In this document: piece after piece, positions 27,176 to 35,575 of the stretch | How positions within the stretch are numbered: the first letter of the stretch is position 1 | Layout: each line of letters starts with the position of its first letter | Origin: Paenalcaligenes hermetiae | GTDB taxonomy: Bacteria; Pseudomonadota; Gammaproteobacteria; Burkholderiales; Burkholderiaceae_B | DNA length: 64,000 nucleotides | Direction: 5' to 3' | Assembly (NCBI RefSeq): GCF_039543645.1 | Contig: NZ_BAABKD010000002.1 | Location: forward strand, 310,001 to 374,000 | Notes under the pieces: model-generated | What the model saw: only the letters and a program-made list of their open reading frames with translations | Databases searched by the model: none | What the model was told of the DNA's origin: nothing | Program-made: the position numbers and the translations under genes

Positions 27176-27292
27176 TATACGTCATGAGTCATTATTGTTT
27201 TCTTATTTTGTTCCTGCTACAACAGAAGAGCAAAGACAACTGATTAGTTATAAGTATAGCGATCTCTCGTAGGTTTGAGTGGGGAAATAACA

Positions 27293-27304
27293 AGGGAATT
27301 CCCT
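27293..27304. promoter_or_regulatory. Palindrome upstream of etfQO
   Basis: AGGGAATTCCCT is a perfect 12-bp palindrome 107 bp before the etfQO ATG, in the 272-bp divergent gap shared with scoA. It could be an operator; no clear promoter pairs with it. Confidence 0.3.
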
Positions 27305-27410
27305 CAATTTTCTATCCCTTAATCCGATCTGCCATACAATTAAGAGCATTCACTCCTTATGCAGCCTCATTGCCGCTGCCTAATCAACAACTATCACGGA
27401 GAAACTATCC

Positions 27411-29057
27411 ATGTCTGAACGCGAATCGATGGAATACGATGTGGTCATCGTGGGGGCTGGGCCAGGGGGGCTTGCTACCGCCATACGTCTAAAGCAACTT
27501 GCCGCAGAGCAAAATCAAGAATTAAGCGTCTGTGTGCTAGAAAAAGGAGCAGAGGTAGGAGCCCATATTTTATCTGGCGCCGTCATGGACCCACGCGCTT
27601 TGACAGAACTTATCCCCGACTGGCAAGAGAAGAACGCACCGCTACACGTAGCGGTCACCGAAGATCAGTTTCTTTTCCTTAGCGAGGACAAGGCTCGTAG
27701 CACTCCCTTATGGATGTTACCGGACTGTTTTAAAAACGAAGGCAATTATGTGGTCCGCTTAGGCGAGGTTGCTCAATGGTTAGCAGAGCAAGCCGAGGCT
27801 CTAGAAGTCGACATTTTCCCAGGATTTGCTGCCGCTGAAGTGCTCTACACCGATGATGGCGCGGTACGAGGCATTGTCACGGGAGATATGGGGGTTGCCC
27901 GCGATGGCTCTCATAAGCCCGACTACCAGCCGGGTATGGAGCTTTTGGCTAAATACACTATTTTTGCAGAAGGCTCTCGCGGTCACTTAGGTCGGCAACT
28001 TATCGAAAAATACAAACTCGATGCAGGGAGAAACGCCCAAAGCTACGCCATTGGTATCAAAGAGCTCTGGGAAATTGATCCTTCACGCGCTCAACCCGGT
28101 TTAGTCATGCACACTGCCGGCTGGCCATTAGACCCCGACACCTATGGTGGCGCATTCTTATACCACTTAGATAACAACCTAGTAGCCGTAGGTTTAGTAG
28201 TGGGCTTGGATTATGCCAACCCGTGGTTATCCCCATTTGAAGAGTTTCAGCGTTATAAAACTCACCCCGCCATTCGCCCCACGTTTGAGGGCGCCAAACG
28301 GATCGCTTACGGTGCCCGCTCTTTAACCGCGGGTGGGCTATTGGCTTTGCCTAAGTTCGTATTTCCAGGTGGCGCTATGGTTGGCTGTGAAGCTGGGTTT
28401 TTAAATGCTTCCCGCATTAAGGGGAGCCACGCTGCGATTAAAAGCGGCATGTTAGCAGCAGAAGCCGCCTTTGAAGCGATCCGCTCTGGTCGCCAACAGG
28501 ATGAGCTCAATGCCTACCCCCATGCTTTTGAACGCTCTTGGCTATATGATGAATTAAACAAGGCTCGTAATTTTAAGCAGTGGTTCAAAAAAGGACGTAC
28601 TGTTGGCACCTTAATGACAGGTATAGAGCAATTGATTTTTAAAGGTAAAATGCCTTGGTCACTTAAAAACACCAAGCCTGACTATGCTTACCTACAGCCT
28701 GCGGCTATGTGTGCCCCCATCGATTATCCTAAACCCGACGGCGTCTTAACCTTTGACCGGCTGAGCTCCGTTTATTTGTCCAACACGAACCACGAAGAAG
28801 ATGAACCTATCCATCTTACCCTTAAAGACTCCAGTGTTCCGGTACGTGTTAACTTAGCTGAATACGCCGGCCCAGAAAGCCGTTATTGTCCTGCCGGTGT
28901 CTATGAGTTCATTAAAGACGATACTGGTGCCGACCAGCTACAAATCAATGCACAGAACTGCGTGCATTGCAAAACCTGTGATATCAAAGACCCTACTCAG
29001 AATATTGTGTGGATATCCCCTCAGGGAGGGGAAGGTCCTGTCTACTCAGGTATGTAA
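27411..29057 (+). CDS. etfQO: Electron transfer flavoprotein-ubiquinone oxidoreductase
   Basis: ETF-QO passes electrons from fatty acid and amino acid dehydrogenases, via ETF, to ubiquinone at the inner membrane. The FAD-binding GxGxxG motif is VVIVGAGPGGLATA (about residues 10-23). The C-terminal 4Fe-4S cluster cysteines are seen in RYCPAGVYE and NAQNCVHCKTCDIKDP. The length of 548 residues is standard. A GGAG ribosome binding site precedes the ATG. It diverges from scoAB, a sensible pairing for acyl-CoA and ketone-body catabolism. Confidence 0.97.
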   Translation: MSERESMEYDVVIVGAGPGGLATAIRLKQLAAEQNQELSVCVLEKGAEVGAHILSGAVMDPRALTELIPDWQEKNAPLHVAVTEDQFLFLSEDKARSTPLWMLPDCFKNEGNYVVRLGEVAQWLAEQAEALEVDIFPGFAAAEVLYTDDGAVRGIVTGDMGVARDGSHKPDYQPGMELLAKYTIFAEGSRGHLGRQLIEKYKLDAGRNAQSYAIGIKELWEIDPSRAQPGLVMHTAGWPLDPDTYGGAFLYHLDNNLVAVGLVVGLDYANPWLSPFEEFQRYKTHPAIRPTFEGAKRIAYGARSLTAGGLLALPKFVFPGGAMVGCEAGFLNASRIKGSHAAIKSGMLAAEAAFEAIRSGRQQDELNAYPHAFERSWLYDELNKARNFKQWFKKGRTVGTLMTGIEQLIFKGKMPWSLKNTKPDYAYLQPAAMCAPIDYPKPDGVLTFDRLSSVYLSNTNHEEDEPIHLTLKDSSVPVRVNLAEYAGPESRYCPAGVYEFIKDDTGADQLQINAQNCVHCKTCDIKDPTQNIVWISPQGGEGPVYSGM

Positions 29058-29072
29058 ATAACTCACTTCCTG

Positions 29073-29096
29073 CCCCACTTCATAGTGGGGTTTTTT
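29073..29096 (+). terminator. Rho-independent terminator after etfQO
   Basis: CCCCACT / AGTGGGG with a 4-nt loop is followed by six T residues. Confidence 0.9.
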
Positions 29097-29102
29097 CTTC
29101 TC

Positions 29103-29478
29103 CATTATCTAATGGCTGCAAAAAAACAACATCACTTTTTGATACCATTCACATTATTTTGTTGCAACCTTCCTAATTCTTACCCCATAACCATTTTTAT
29201 ATCTATGAAATCGTGATTTTTATTAAAAAAATACCTATAGCAATCTATCTCTGCTAAAAACCATTTTTTAATATGATCCCCATGCCATCTTAAACCACTG
29301 TGCTCTTATACAGCGCGGGCTTTTACGGTTTACCTTCCTTAACAGCTTAGGTAAACTTCTAGCTTGATGTTGTTCAATTTGCTAGATTTCAGGGGATAGT
29401 TACCCGATTTTGTCATCATCTCCTGTTATCTTAGTTGTGATCTCACCCACATTAGCAAGCCATAACAAATAACAAATT
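29103..29478. other. AT-rich 376-bp intergenic region with two inverted repeats
   Basis: No convincing ORF is present. The 5' half is strongly AT-rich. Nearer the NlpC/P60 gene lie two interrupted inverted repeats, GTTTACC / GGTAAAC (29328-29334, 29350-29356) and TCTAGC / GCTAGA (29358-29363, 29381-29386). These could belong to a long leader, a small RNA or operator sites. No clear -35/-10 pair could be placed. Confidence 0.35.
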
Positions 29479-30108
29479 ATGTCCTCATTATCACGTTTAC
29501 TCTCGCCCGCGCGTATTGGGATCGCATGTGCTATAGCATTTTTAACTGGTTGTGCCACAACCCAAGGCCCCGACACCGCCGATGCTCAAGCTCTTCTTGA
29601 TCAACTCAACCAAGAATACGCCTACGAAACCCAATCCGACCCGCTCGGCGCTTACCTCGCTAACCGTGGTAAAACCGATGTCATCACCACCTATAGTGCT
29701 CATACTGCTGCCGATCACAGCCCCAAAGGCAATCACGGTCTTGCATCTACCGCATTAAATTATTTAGGTGTGAAATACCGTTTTGGTGGCAGCGCCCCAT
29801 CCAGTGGTTTTGATTGCAGCGGTTTGGTCAGCTATGTAGCAGAAAAATCCTTAGGTTTGAAACTTCCTCGCCGCTCGGCCGAAATGGCACGTCTTGGTCA
29901 AAGCATCAAACGCCATGAGCTACAAAAAGGAGATTTGGTCTTTTTCAATACCAGTGGCCAACGTTTCTCCCATGTTGGTATATATTTAGGCGACAACAAG
30001 TTTGTACATGCTCCCAGCACCGGCTCCGTAGTTCGTATCGAGGACATGAATATCAATTACTGGAAAAAACGCTATAACGGCGCTCGTCGCTTAGCCAGCG
30101 CAAAATAA
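29479..30108 (+). CDS. NlpC/P60 family cell-wall peptidase lipoprotein
   Basis: This is a predicted lipoprotein (lipobox LTGC, Cys25) with a C-terminal NlpC/P60 domain that cleaves peptidoglycan stem peptides, like Spr/MepS. The catalytic cysteine is Cys113 in GFDCSGLVSYV, the histidine is His165 in RFSHVGIYLG, and a third polar residue is His177 in FVHAPSTG. PRRSAEMARLG and KGDLVFFN are family motifs. The length is 209 residues. It is a single-gene unit with a strong terminator. Confidence 0.9.
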   Translation: MSSLSRLLSPARIGIACAIAFLTGCATTQGPDTADAQALLDQLNQEYAYETQSDPLGAYLANRGKTDVITTYSAHTAADHSPKGNHGLASTALNYLGVKYRFGGSAPSSGFDCSGLVSYVAEKSLGLKLPRRSAEMARLGQSIKRHELQKGDLVFFNTSGQRFSHVGIYLGDNKFVHAPSTGSVVRIEDMNINYWKKRYNGARRLASAK

Positions 30109-30110
30109 TA

Positions 30111-30142
30111 AAAAAGCCGCTCAAATTTGAGCGGCTTTTTTT
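30111..30142 (+). terminator. Rho-independent terminator after the NlpC/P60 gene, bidirectional
   Basis: AAAAAGCCGCTCAAA / TTTGAGCGGCTTTTT is a perfect palindromic hairpin flanked by A and T runs. It can also serve the convergent DUF2325 gene, whose stop is at 30154. Confidence 0.9.
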
Positions 30143-30153
30143 ATGATTTGAGC

Positions 30154-30477
30154 TTACTGTTTATAGGGACAATCCTCACAGAATCCCTCTTGAGTTAATG
30201 CTGCCTTTACACTGCATATAGACCGACGACACGCAACCACCTTTACCCCACCCCGTTGAGCCGCAGATCGAAATGCCTTCATCACATTATGTCCAAGAAA
30301 ATCAGTCAACAAAATCAATAGCTCTGTACCCGAGGGCAAAGCCAAGTTTTTTTTCTGGTGTGAGGGTTCTCTGCCGCTAATATGTTGTTTTATTTTTATG
30401 TTATGTGTATTTAACAACGCTGGAATATTCCCCAGACGATCTGCTCCTACAATAACAGCACTGATACGTTGTGACAT
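30154..30477 (-). CDS. DUF2325 family protein under a Fur-box promoter
   Basis: A small cytoplasmic protein of 107 residues. It starts ISAVIVGADRLGNIPALL, the Rossmann-like opening of DUF2325, and has LLILLTDFLGHNVMKAFRSA in the middle. The C-terminus is cysteine-rich (CRRSICS, CEDCPYKQ), which could bind metal. I chose the ATG at 30477 because GGAG lies eight bases before it. The gene has a single-gene layout: a Fur-like operator over its promoter and a terminator behind. It therefore probably responds to iron. Its biochemical function is unknown. Confidence 0.8.
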   Translation of the reverse strand: MSQRISAVIVGADRLGNIPALLNTHNIKIKQHISGREPSHQKKNLALPSGTELLILLTDFLGHNVMKAFRSAAQRGGVKVVACRRSICSVKAALTQEGFCEDCPYKQ

Positions 30478-30504
30478 AACAAAGTCTCCACTGGTTGATT
30501 TCAA

Positions 30505-30537
30505 CTAAATGATAATCATTCTCATTTAGATTGTCAA
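30505..30537 (-). promoter_or_regulatory. Fur box overlapping the DUF2325 promoter
   Basis: On the minus strand TTGACA (plus 30532-30537) and TATCAT (plus 30509-30514) are spaced exactly 17 bp. The region between and over the -10 box carries ATGATAATCAT (30509-30519), the core of the Fur consensus, and a wider inverted repeat CTAAATGA / TCATTTAG (30505-30512, 30522-30529). The overlap geometry is that of a classical iron-repressed promoter. Confidence 0.8.
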
Positions 30538-30573
30538 ACGATCTTATACGAATAAGCGTAGACCAAATCAGCA

Positions 30574-30604
30574 TAAAAAAGCACAGCGCTGATTGGGCTG
30601 TGCT
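30574..30604 (-). terminator. Rho-independent terminator after cysB
   Basis: The minus-strand stem AGCACAGC / GCTGTGCT with a 9-nt loop is followed by six T residues. Confidence 0.85.
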
Positions 30605-30615
30605 CTAAATTGTTA

Positions 30616-31557
30616 TTAATTATTTTCGTTAAGCGCGGCTTCAATCACATCGCGCCCTAAGTCTGGGTTAAGCATTTCCAGCAATACATACAAATAATCG
30701 CGGATAAACATGCCCTCTTTAACGGCGACTCTTGTCTGATGTGTACCAAACAAGTGGCCAGCCGGCAGCCCCACCAAGCCTTTATCACGGCGCGGGTCAA
30801 ATGCCATTCCAGCAATAATACCAATACCCAACCCCACATCAACATATGTTTTGATCACATCCGCATCAATGGCTTCTAATACAATGTCCGGGGTTAGGCC
30901 CTCGTTAGCAAACGCCTCATCAATCGCCGTTCTACCGGAAAAAGCATGGTCATAGGTAACAATGGGGTATTTAGCCAGCTCGGTTAGGCTTAATGCTTCG
31001 GCACGATTAGAAGGCAAGTCAGCTAAAGGATGATCTGGTCGCACCACCACCGTATGCTGCCAAGAATAGACAGGTAACGTGATCAGACCTGGGGTTTGAG
31101 ATAAGGTTTCCGTCGCAATAGCTAGATCCGCTTTTTCATGCAAAACCATTTGTGCTAGAACCGGGGGACTACCCTCGGCTAAGGACATATGAACTTTAGG
31201 GAAACGCTCTCGAAACGCCGGAATGACTTTGGGCAATAAATAACGCGCTTGCGCATGGGTACAGCCAATAACTAAAGCGCCTTCGTCATGGCGCGCAAAA
31301 TCATCACTCACACGACGCAAGTTATCCACTTCGCGCATAATACGATCAATGACTTCAGCCACAGCTGCCCCAGGCTTAGTCAAGCCTTTAAGACGTTTAC
31401 CATGGCGCTCAAAAATTTGTATCCCTAACTCATCCTCTAGCTCGATAATGGCTTTAGAGACACCAGGCTGAGAGGTAAACAACGATCGAGCGGCATCGGT
31501 TAAATTAAAGTTTTGCCGAATGGTTTCGCGCACAAAGCGAAATTGCTGTAGATTCAT
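30616..31557 (-). CDS. cysB: LysR-family regulator CysB/Cbl-like
   Basis: This is a transcription factor of sulfur assimilation that senses N-acetylserine. It has the typical CysB start MNLQQFRFVRETIRQNFNLT, an N-terminal winged helix-turn-helix (about 1-60; TSQPGVSKAIIELEDELGI) and a C-terminal periplasmic-binding-like domain. The length of 313 residues is normal. No cys biosynthetic gene lies nearby, so it acts in trans. The upstream region is very AT-rich and likely holds its promoter. Confidence 0.9.
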   Translation of the reverse strand: MNLQQFRFVRETIRQNFNLTDAARSLFTSQPGVSKAIIELEDELGIQIFERHGKRLKGLTKPGAAVAEVIDRIMREVDNLRRVSDDFARHDEGALVIGCTHAQARYLLPKVIPAFRERFPKVHMSLAEGSPPVLAQMVLHEKADLAIATETLSQTPGLITLPVYSWQHTVVVRPDHPLADLPSNRAEALSLTELAKYPIVTYDHAFSGRTAIDEAFANEGLTPDIVLEAIDADVIKTYVDVGLGIGIIAGMAFDPRRDKGLVGLPAGHLFGTHQTRVAVKEGMFIRDYLYVLLEMLNPDLGRDVIEAALNENN

Positions 31558-31640
31558 ATCAAATCCCCCTAGTTATCATCTTATTATATAGAATATAGAT
31601 ATAAAACTTTATGCAATTTAGCTATATGCTTACTGTTTTT

Positions 31641-32756
31641 TTAACTAGATTTCACTGTATTTTTAGGTGCTTTTATTCGTAAACGTAACCAAAACATCCA
31701 CAGCATAAAACCAAAAAATACCGCATGCACGCCTAGCCCACCAAGCCACATATCGAGCACCCCATTCGCAATCCAGCCTCGGGATAAATTGATCAGATTC
31801 ATATACAACAGACCAATCAGCCCAGCAAATAATACATCACCCGATTTACCTAAACGTGGATTAACCGCGCCTAGCGGTATAGCTAACAAACATAAGTTTA
31901 AAATAGCCAACGGCATCGCTAAACGCCACATAATCTGTGCCCGAGCTTTATCTGTTTGATCCTGTATTAACTGCTCGGTTGGTCGACCTTTGATCTGTTG
32001 TTCTGCTTTAGCGCGAATGGCATCGGGGTGGCTTTGATCGTCTTTGCTTTCCAAGCGTACCCCATAGTTCTCAAAATGCACGAGCCGTAATTGTGCATCG
32101 TCGGGACGCACATCATAACGCTGACCTTGACTTAACACCAAAAACCGATCTTCATTGGCTTGTGTTTCTACATGCGCGCTATCTGCGGTGATAACACTCA
32201 CCCAACCATTTTCATCGATGACTCGAGCCACGACTTTGCCGAGCTCATCATCGGCAGACTCAGGGGACTCGGTAAAAAACACCCGTTGCCCATTTTCAGT
32301 TTCAATAAACTGCCCGACGGTAACCTTGCTTAAGTCGGAACGTAACTCATAGCGTTGTCTATACTCTGACATTTGACGATATGCCCAAGGTGAGGCATAA
32401 AATGTCAGCAACAAAATAAGCAACGCCACCGGCACCACACAAAATAAAACCGGACGCACCCAATCCCGCAGAGATAAGCCACTAGTAAACCACACCACCA
32501 TCTCCGATTCTCGATAGCTGCGGGTGACCGTGCTTAGCACTGCAATGAATAAAGAAACCGTTAAAATAACCGGTAAAGCCGTTAAACTCGAAAAGACGGC
32601 TAAGCTCAATACAACCTCGGGCCCGATGCTTCCACCTGCGGCCTCGCCCAATAAGCGCACGAGCAATACACTTAGCCATACAATAAGCAGTGTAGACAAA
32701 ACAACCCCAGCATGACTGAGTATTTCAGAAATAACGGTGCGTTTAAATAAAGACAT
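31641..32756 (-). CDS. lptF: LPS export ABC transporter permease LptF
   Basis: LptF is one of the two inner-membrane permeases that, with LptB, drive lipopolysaccharide to the LptA bridge. Three hydrophobic helices are at the N-terminus and three at the C-terminus, with a periplasmic beta-jellyroll domain between them (about residues 135-250). ESEMVVWFTSGLSLRDWVRP is the coupling-helix signature. The length is 371 residues from the ATG at 32756. The partner lptG, usually next in line, is absent here; cysB follows instead. It diverges from pepA. Confidence 0.92.
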   Translation of the reverse strand: MSLFKRTVISEILSHAGVVLSTLLIVWLSVLLVRLLGEAAGGSIGPEVVLSLAVFSSLTALPVILTVSLFIAVLSTVTRSYRESEMVVWFTSGLSLRDWVRPVLFCVVPVALLILLLTFYASPWAYRQMSEYRQRYELRSDLSKVTVGQFIETENGQRVFFTESPESADDELGKVVARVIDENGWVSVITADSAHVETQANEDRFLVLSQGQRYDVRPDDAQLRLVHFENYGVRLESKDDQSHPDAIRAKAEQQIKGRPTEQLIQDQTDKARAQIMWRLAMPLAILNLCLLAIPLGAVNPRLGKSGDVLFAGLIGLLYMNLINLSRGWIANGVLDMWLGGLGVHAVFFGFMLWMFWLRLRIKAPKNTVKSS

Positions 32757-32811
32757 ATATGAGACAATAGACAGGTATCGTGGCAATTCGCCAATTTTTT
32801 AGGGAATGATT

Positions 32812-34305
32812 ATGGAATTTAGCACACAAACAACAACAGATTTAGCCCAAATTCAAACAGAAGCCCTGGCGGTAGGTGTATTTAAAGAGCAAAAATTAAG
32901 CCCAGCCGCCGAGCAAATCGACCAAGCCAGCGCAGGGGCACTGCGTGAAGTACTCGCTCATGAATTCAAAGCCGATGCTAAAACCCATTTGGTTTTACGC
33001 CAGTTGCCTGGTGTACAAGCCAAGCGTGTCGTTTTAATTGGCTTAGGAGAACAAAAAAAGTATAACGCCAAAGCGCATGCTGCTGCCGAAAACACCTTTG
33101 CCAACTATTGTAAATCGGCTTCGCTTACCGAGGCGGTCTCCACCCTTGCCAGCATTGATACAACAGACAACACCCTAACAGACCGCGCCCGAGCCGCGGC
33201 ACAAGCTGTTGGGGCCGCTAACTACCACTACGATGCCACCTTATCAAAAAAGAACCAAAGCCAAGCTATTGCTCAGTTTTCGCTTTGGTGCGCGCCAACG
33301 CAGGCAGCCGAAGCACAAACCGGCCTGAGCCAAGGCCAAGCCATAGCGAATGGGGTGAGCCTCACTCGCCTATTGGCGGATCTACCACCCAATATCTGTA
33401 CCCCCACCTATTTGGCCAATACCGCGAAAAAACTCGCCGATGAGTTTGACTCGATCAAAGTCGAAGTCTTAGAACGCAAACAGATAGAAGCCTTAAAAAT
33501 GGGTGCTTTCTTATCGGTGGCTAAAGGCTCCGATGAACCCCCCGTTTTTATTGTGATAAAACACAGTCCAGCAAACAGCACCGATGAAGCCCCTTTGGTC
33601 TTAGTCGGCAAGGGCTTAACTTTTGATGCGGGCGGGATTTCCTTAAAACCTGCCGCCAACATGGACGAAATGAAATACGACATGGGGGGCGCAGCCAGTG
33701 TGTTGGGCTCCATGCGTGCTGTGGCCGAACTAGGACTCAACCGTGAAATCATTGGTATTATTGCGGCGTGCGAAAACCTACCTAGCGGCAAAGCCAACAA
33801 GCCCGGTGATGTCGTCACCTCCATGGCTGGCAAAACCATTGAGATTCTCAACACCGATGCCGAAGGACGTCTCGTACTATGTGATGCCTTAACCTATGCC
33901 GAGCGCTTTAAACCCGCTTCTGTGATCAATATTGCCACCTTGACCGGTGCTTGCGTTGTGGCTCTGGGCGATATCAATAGCGGTCTTTTCAGTAACGATG
34001 ATGCGCTTGCTGAACAGCTTAAAGAGGCAAGCCAGCAATCTAACGATAGCGTGTGGCAGCTACCTATTTCTGACGAGTACCAAGCCAAACTGAAATCTAA
34101 TTTTGCTGATATTGCAAACATTGGCACCCCCGGTGCGGGTTCAATTACAGCGGCATGCTTTTTGGCTCGCTTTACCGAAAACTACGCTTGGGCGCATTTA
34201 GATATTGCTGGTACCGCTTGGAATAGTGGAGCAAACAAAGGCGCAACAGGCCGTCCTGTGCCCTTGCTTGTCCAGTACCTAATTAACCAAACCGTAAATG
34301 CTTAA
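32812..34305 (+). CDS. pepA: Cytosol (leucyl) aminopeptidase
   Basis: PepA is an M17 dizinc aminopeptidase of 497 residues, usually a hexamer. The signature NTDAEGRLVLCDAL is intact, as are the metal ligands in KGLTFDAGGISLKP and MKYDMGGAA. I chose the ATG at 32812 because AGGGA lies six to seven bases before it; an ATG two codons earlier touches the ribosome binding site. It is followed three bases later by holC, the standard pepA-holC pair. Confidence 0.97.
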   Translation: MEFSTQTTTDLAQIQTEALAVGVFKEQKLSPAAEQIDQASAGALREVLAHEFKADAKTHLVLRQLPGVQAKRVVLIGLGEQKKYNAKAHAAAENTFANYCKSASLTEAVSTLASIDTTDNTLTDRARAAAQAVGAANYHYDATLSKKNQSQAIAQFSLWCAPTQAAEAQTGLSQGQAIANGVSLTRLLADLPPNICTPTYLANTAKKLADEFDSIKVEVLERKQIEALKMGAFLSVAKGSDEPPVFIVIKHSPANSTDEAPLVLVGKGLTFDAGGISLKPAANMDEMKYDMGGAASVLGSMRAVAELGLNREIIGIIAACENLPSGKANKPGDVVTSMAGKTIEILNTDAEGRLVLCDALTYAERFKPASVINIATLTGACVVALGDINSGLFSNDDALAEQLKEASQQSNDSVWQLPISDEYQAKLKSNFADIANIGTPGAGSITAACFLARFTENYAWAHLDIAGTAWNSGANKGATGRPVPLLVQYLINQTVNA

Positions 34306-34308
34306 ACC

Positions 34309-34749
34309 ATGACAACTCGCGTCGATTTTGCTTTCGGCGCGCCCAACCGTTTGCGCACCGCTTGCGATGTGGTGCGCAAACACTATTTAGCTGGGCGCAA
34401 ACTGATTATCTACCATCCCGAACTACGCGAACTACAACGCTTTGATCGTATGTTGTGGGGGTTTGAGCCCACCGCCTTTATTCCCCATGTCTTTGTGGAT
34501 GATCCTCTTGCCCCACAAACCCCTATTTGGTTAAGTACTCAACCGCCACAACCCCATCCACAAAGCCCTGCTGACGCAGCATGGCTACTGAATCTCGCTC
34601 CCTCTTGTCCGCCTCTACCTACGCCCTTTCAGCGTATATTAGAGATCGTTTCTGAAAATGAAAAAGACAGGCAAGCTGCACGGCAACGATGGCGTCAATA
34701 TCAGCAGCTAAACTACGACGTACGCGGGCATAAGCTCAATTACTCATAG
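34309..34749 (+). CDS. holC: DNA polymerase III subunit chi
   Basis: Chi links the clamp loader to single-strand binding protein. The 146-residue protein has the usual start RVDFAFGAPNRLRTACDVVRKH and the FDRMLWGFEPTAFIPHV motif. It is coupled to pepA with three bases between stop and start, a conserved arrangement. Confidence 0.93.
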   Translation: MTTRVDFAFGAPNRLRTACDVVRKHYLAGRKLIIYHPELRELQRFDRMLWGFEPTAFIPHVFVDDPLAPQTPIWLSTQPPQPHPQSPADAAWLLNLAPSCPPLPTPFQRILEIVSENEKDRQAARQRWRQYQQLNYDVRGHKLNYS

Positions 34750-34767
34750 GCGACTTAGACTTGATTC

Positions 34768-34800
34768 GTCAGCTATTTGTCAGCTATTCTTTAGCTATTA
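34768..34800 (+). repeat. Three tandem 11-bp repeats upstream of the BI-1 gene
   Basis: GTCAGCTATTT (34768-34778), GTCAGCTATTC (34779-34789) and the degenerate TTTAGCTATTA (34790-34800) lie head to tail, with a shared AGCTATT core repeated every 11 bp, about one helical turn. They end 25 bp before the ATG, and the last copy runs into TATTAT, a plausible -10 box. Confidence 0.6.
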
Positions 34801-34825
34801 TCTATTTTGCGGTAAAGGAACGTTT

Positions 34826-35530
34826 ATGAATACATCTCGTCCTGATCTTTCTCCCTCTAGCTTGGGTCAAACCCAACAGTTAGCTGTACGTCATCGCGTC
34901 TTACGCAATACCTACCTATTATTAGCGATCTCCATGATCCCTACCGTCTTAGGTGCCTGGCTAGGCCTAAAAACAGGTATTACCCAAGTCTTTGGCTCTA
35001 GCCCTGGCTTAAGCGCTATTGTCTTTTTAGCGGGTGCTTTTGGCATGATGTTTTTAATTGAACGCAATAAAAACCGTGCCACCGGTGTGGGGCTACTTTT
35101 AGCATTTACCTTTTTTATGGGGATCATGCTCTCTCGCCTACTCGGGTTTGTGCTGGGTATGGGCAATGGCGGTCAACTCATTATGTTGGCCTTTGGTGGA
35201 ACCGCCGCAGTATTTGGCACCATGTCAGTTATTGCTAGCACCACAAAACGTGATTTTAGCGGTATGCAAAAATTCCTGTTTATCGGTGCTGTTATTCTCA
35301 TTGTGGCATCACTGGCCAATATCTTTTTACAGATCCCAGCCTTGATGCTCACCCTATCTGTGATGGCGATCGGTATTTTCTCTGCTTTTCTACTGGTCGA
35401 TTTGCAGCGTATCATTAACGGTGGCGAAACCAACTACATTAGCGCCACCCTTGCCGTGTATCTCAGCCTTTATAATATTTTTAGTAACCTATTGATGTTA
35501 TTAGGTGTGTTAGGCGGCGATCGCGACTAA
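34826..35530 (+). CDS. Bax inhibitor-1/YccA family membrane protein
   Basis: A 234-residue inner-membrane protein with seven predicted helices. The start TQQLAVRHRVLRNTYLLLAISM and the end ATLAVYLSLYNIFSNLLMLLG are typical, and the acidic residue pattern of the last helices fits the family. YccA-type members modulate FtsH proteolysis, and BI-1 proteins can leak calcium; which applies here is unknown. It stands alone with a terminator behind. Confidence 0.9.
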   Translation: MNTSRPDLSPSSLGQTQQLAVRHRVLRNTYLLLAISMIPTVLGAWLGLKTGITQVFGSSPGLSAIVFLAGAFGMMFLIERNKNRATGVGLLLAFTFFMGIMLSRLLGFVLGMGNGGQLIMLAFGGTAAVFGTMSVIASTTKRDFSGMQKFLFIGAVILIVASLANIFLQIPALMLTLSVMAIGIFSAFLLVDLQRIINGGETNYISATLAVYLSLYNIFSNLLMLLGVLGGDRD

Positions 35531-35544
35531 ATTTTCACTTCTCC

Positions 35545-35575
35545 ATATCGCAGCATCACGCTGCGATATTTTTTA
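35545..35575 (+). terminator. Rho-independent terminator after the BI-1 gene
   Basis: Perfect 10-bp stem ATATCGCAGC / GCTGCGATAT with a 5-nt loop and a T run. It reaches the stop codon of the convergent rarD-like gene at 35573. Confidence 0.9.
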
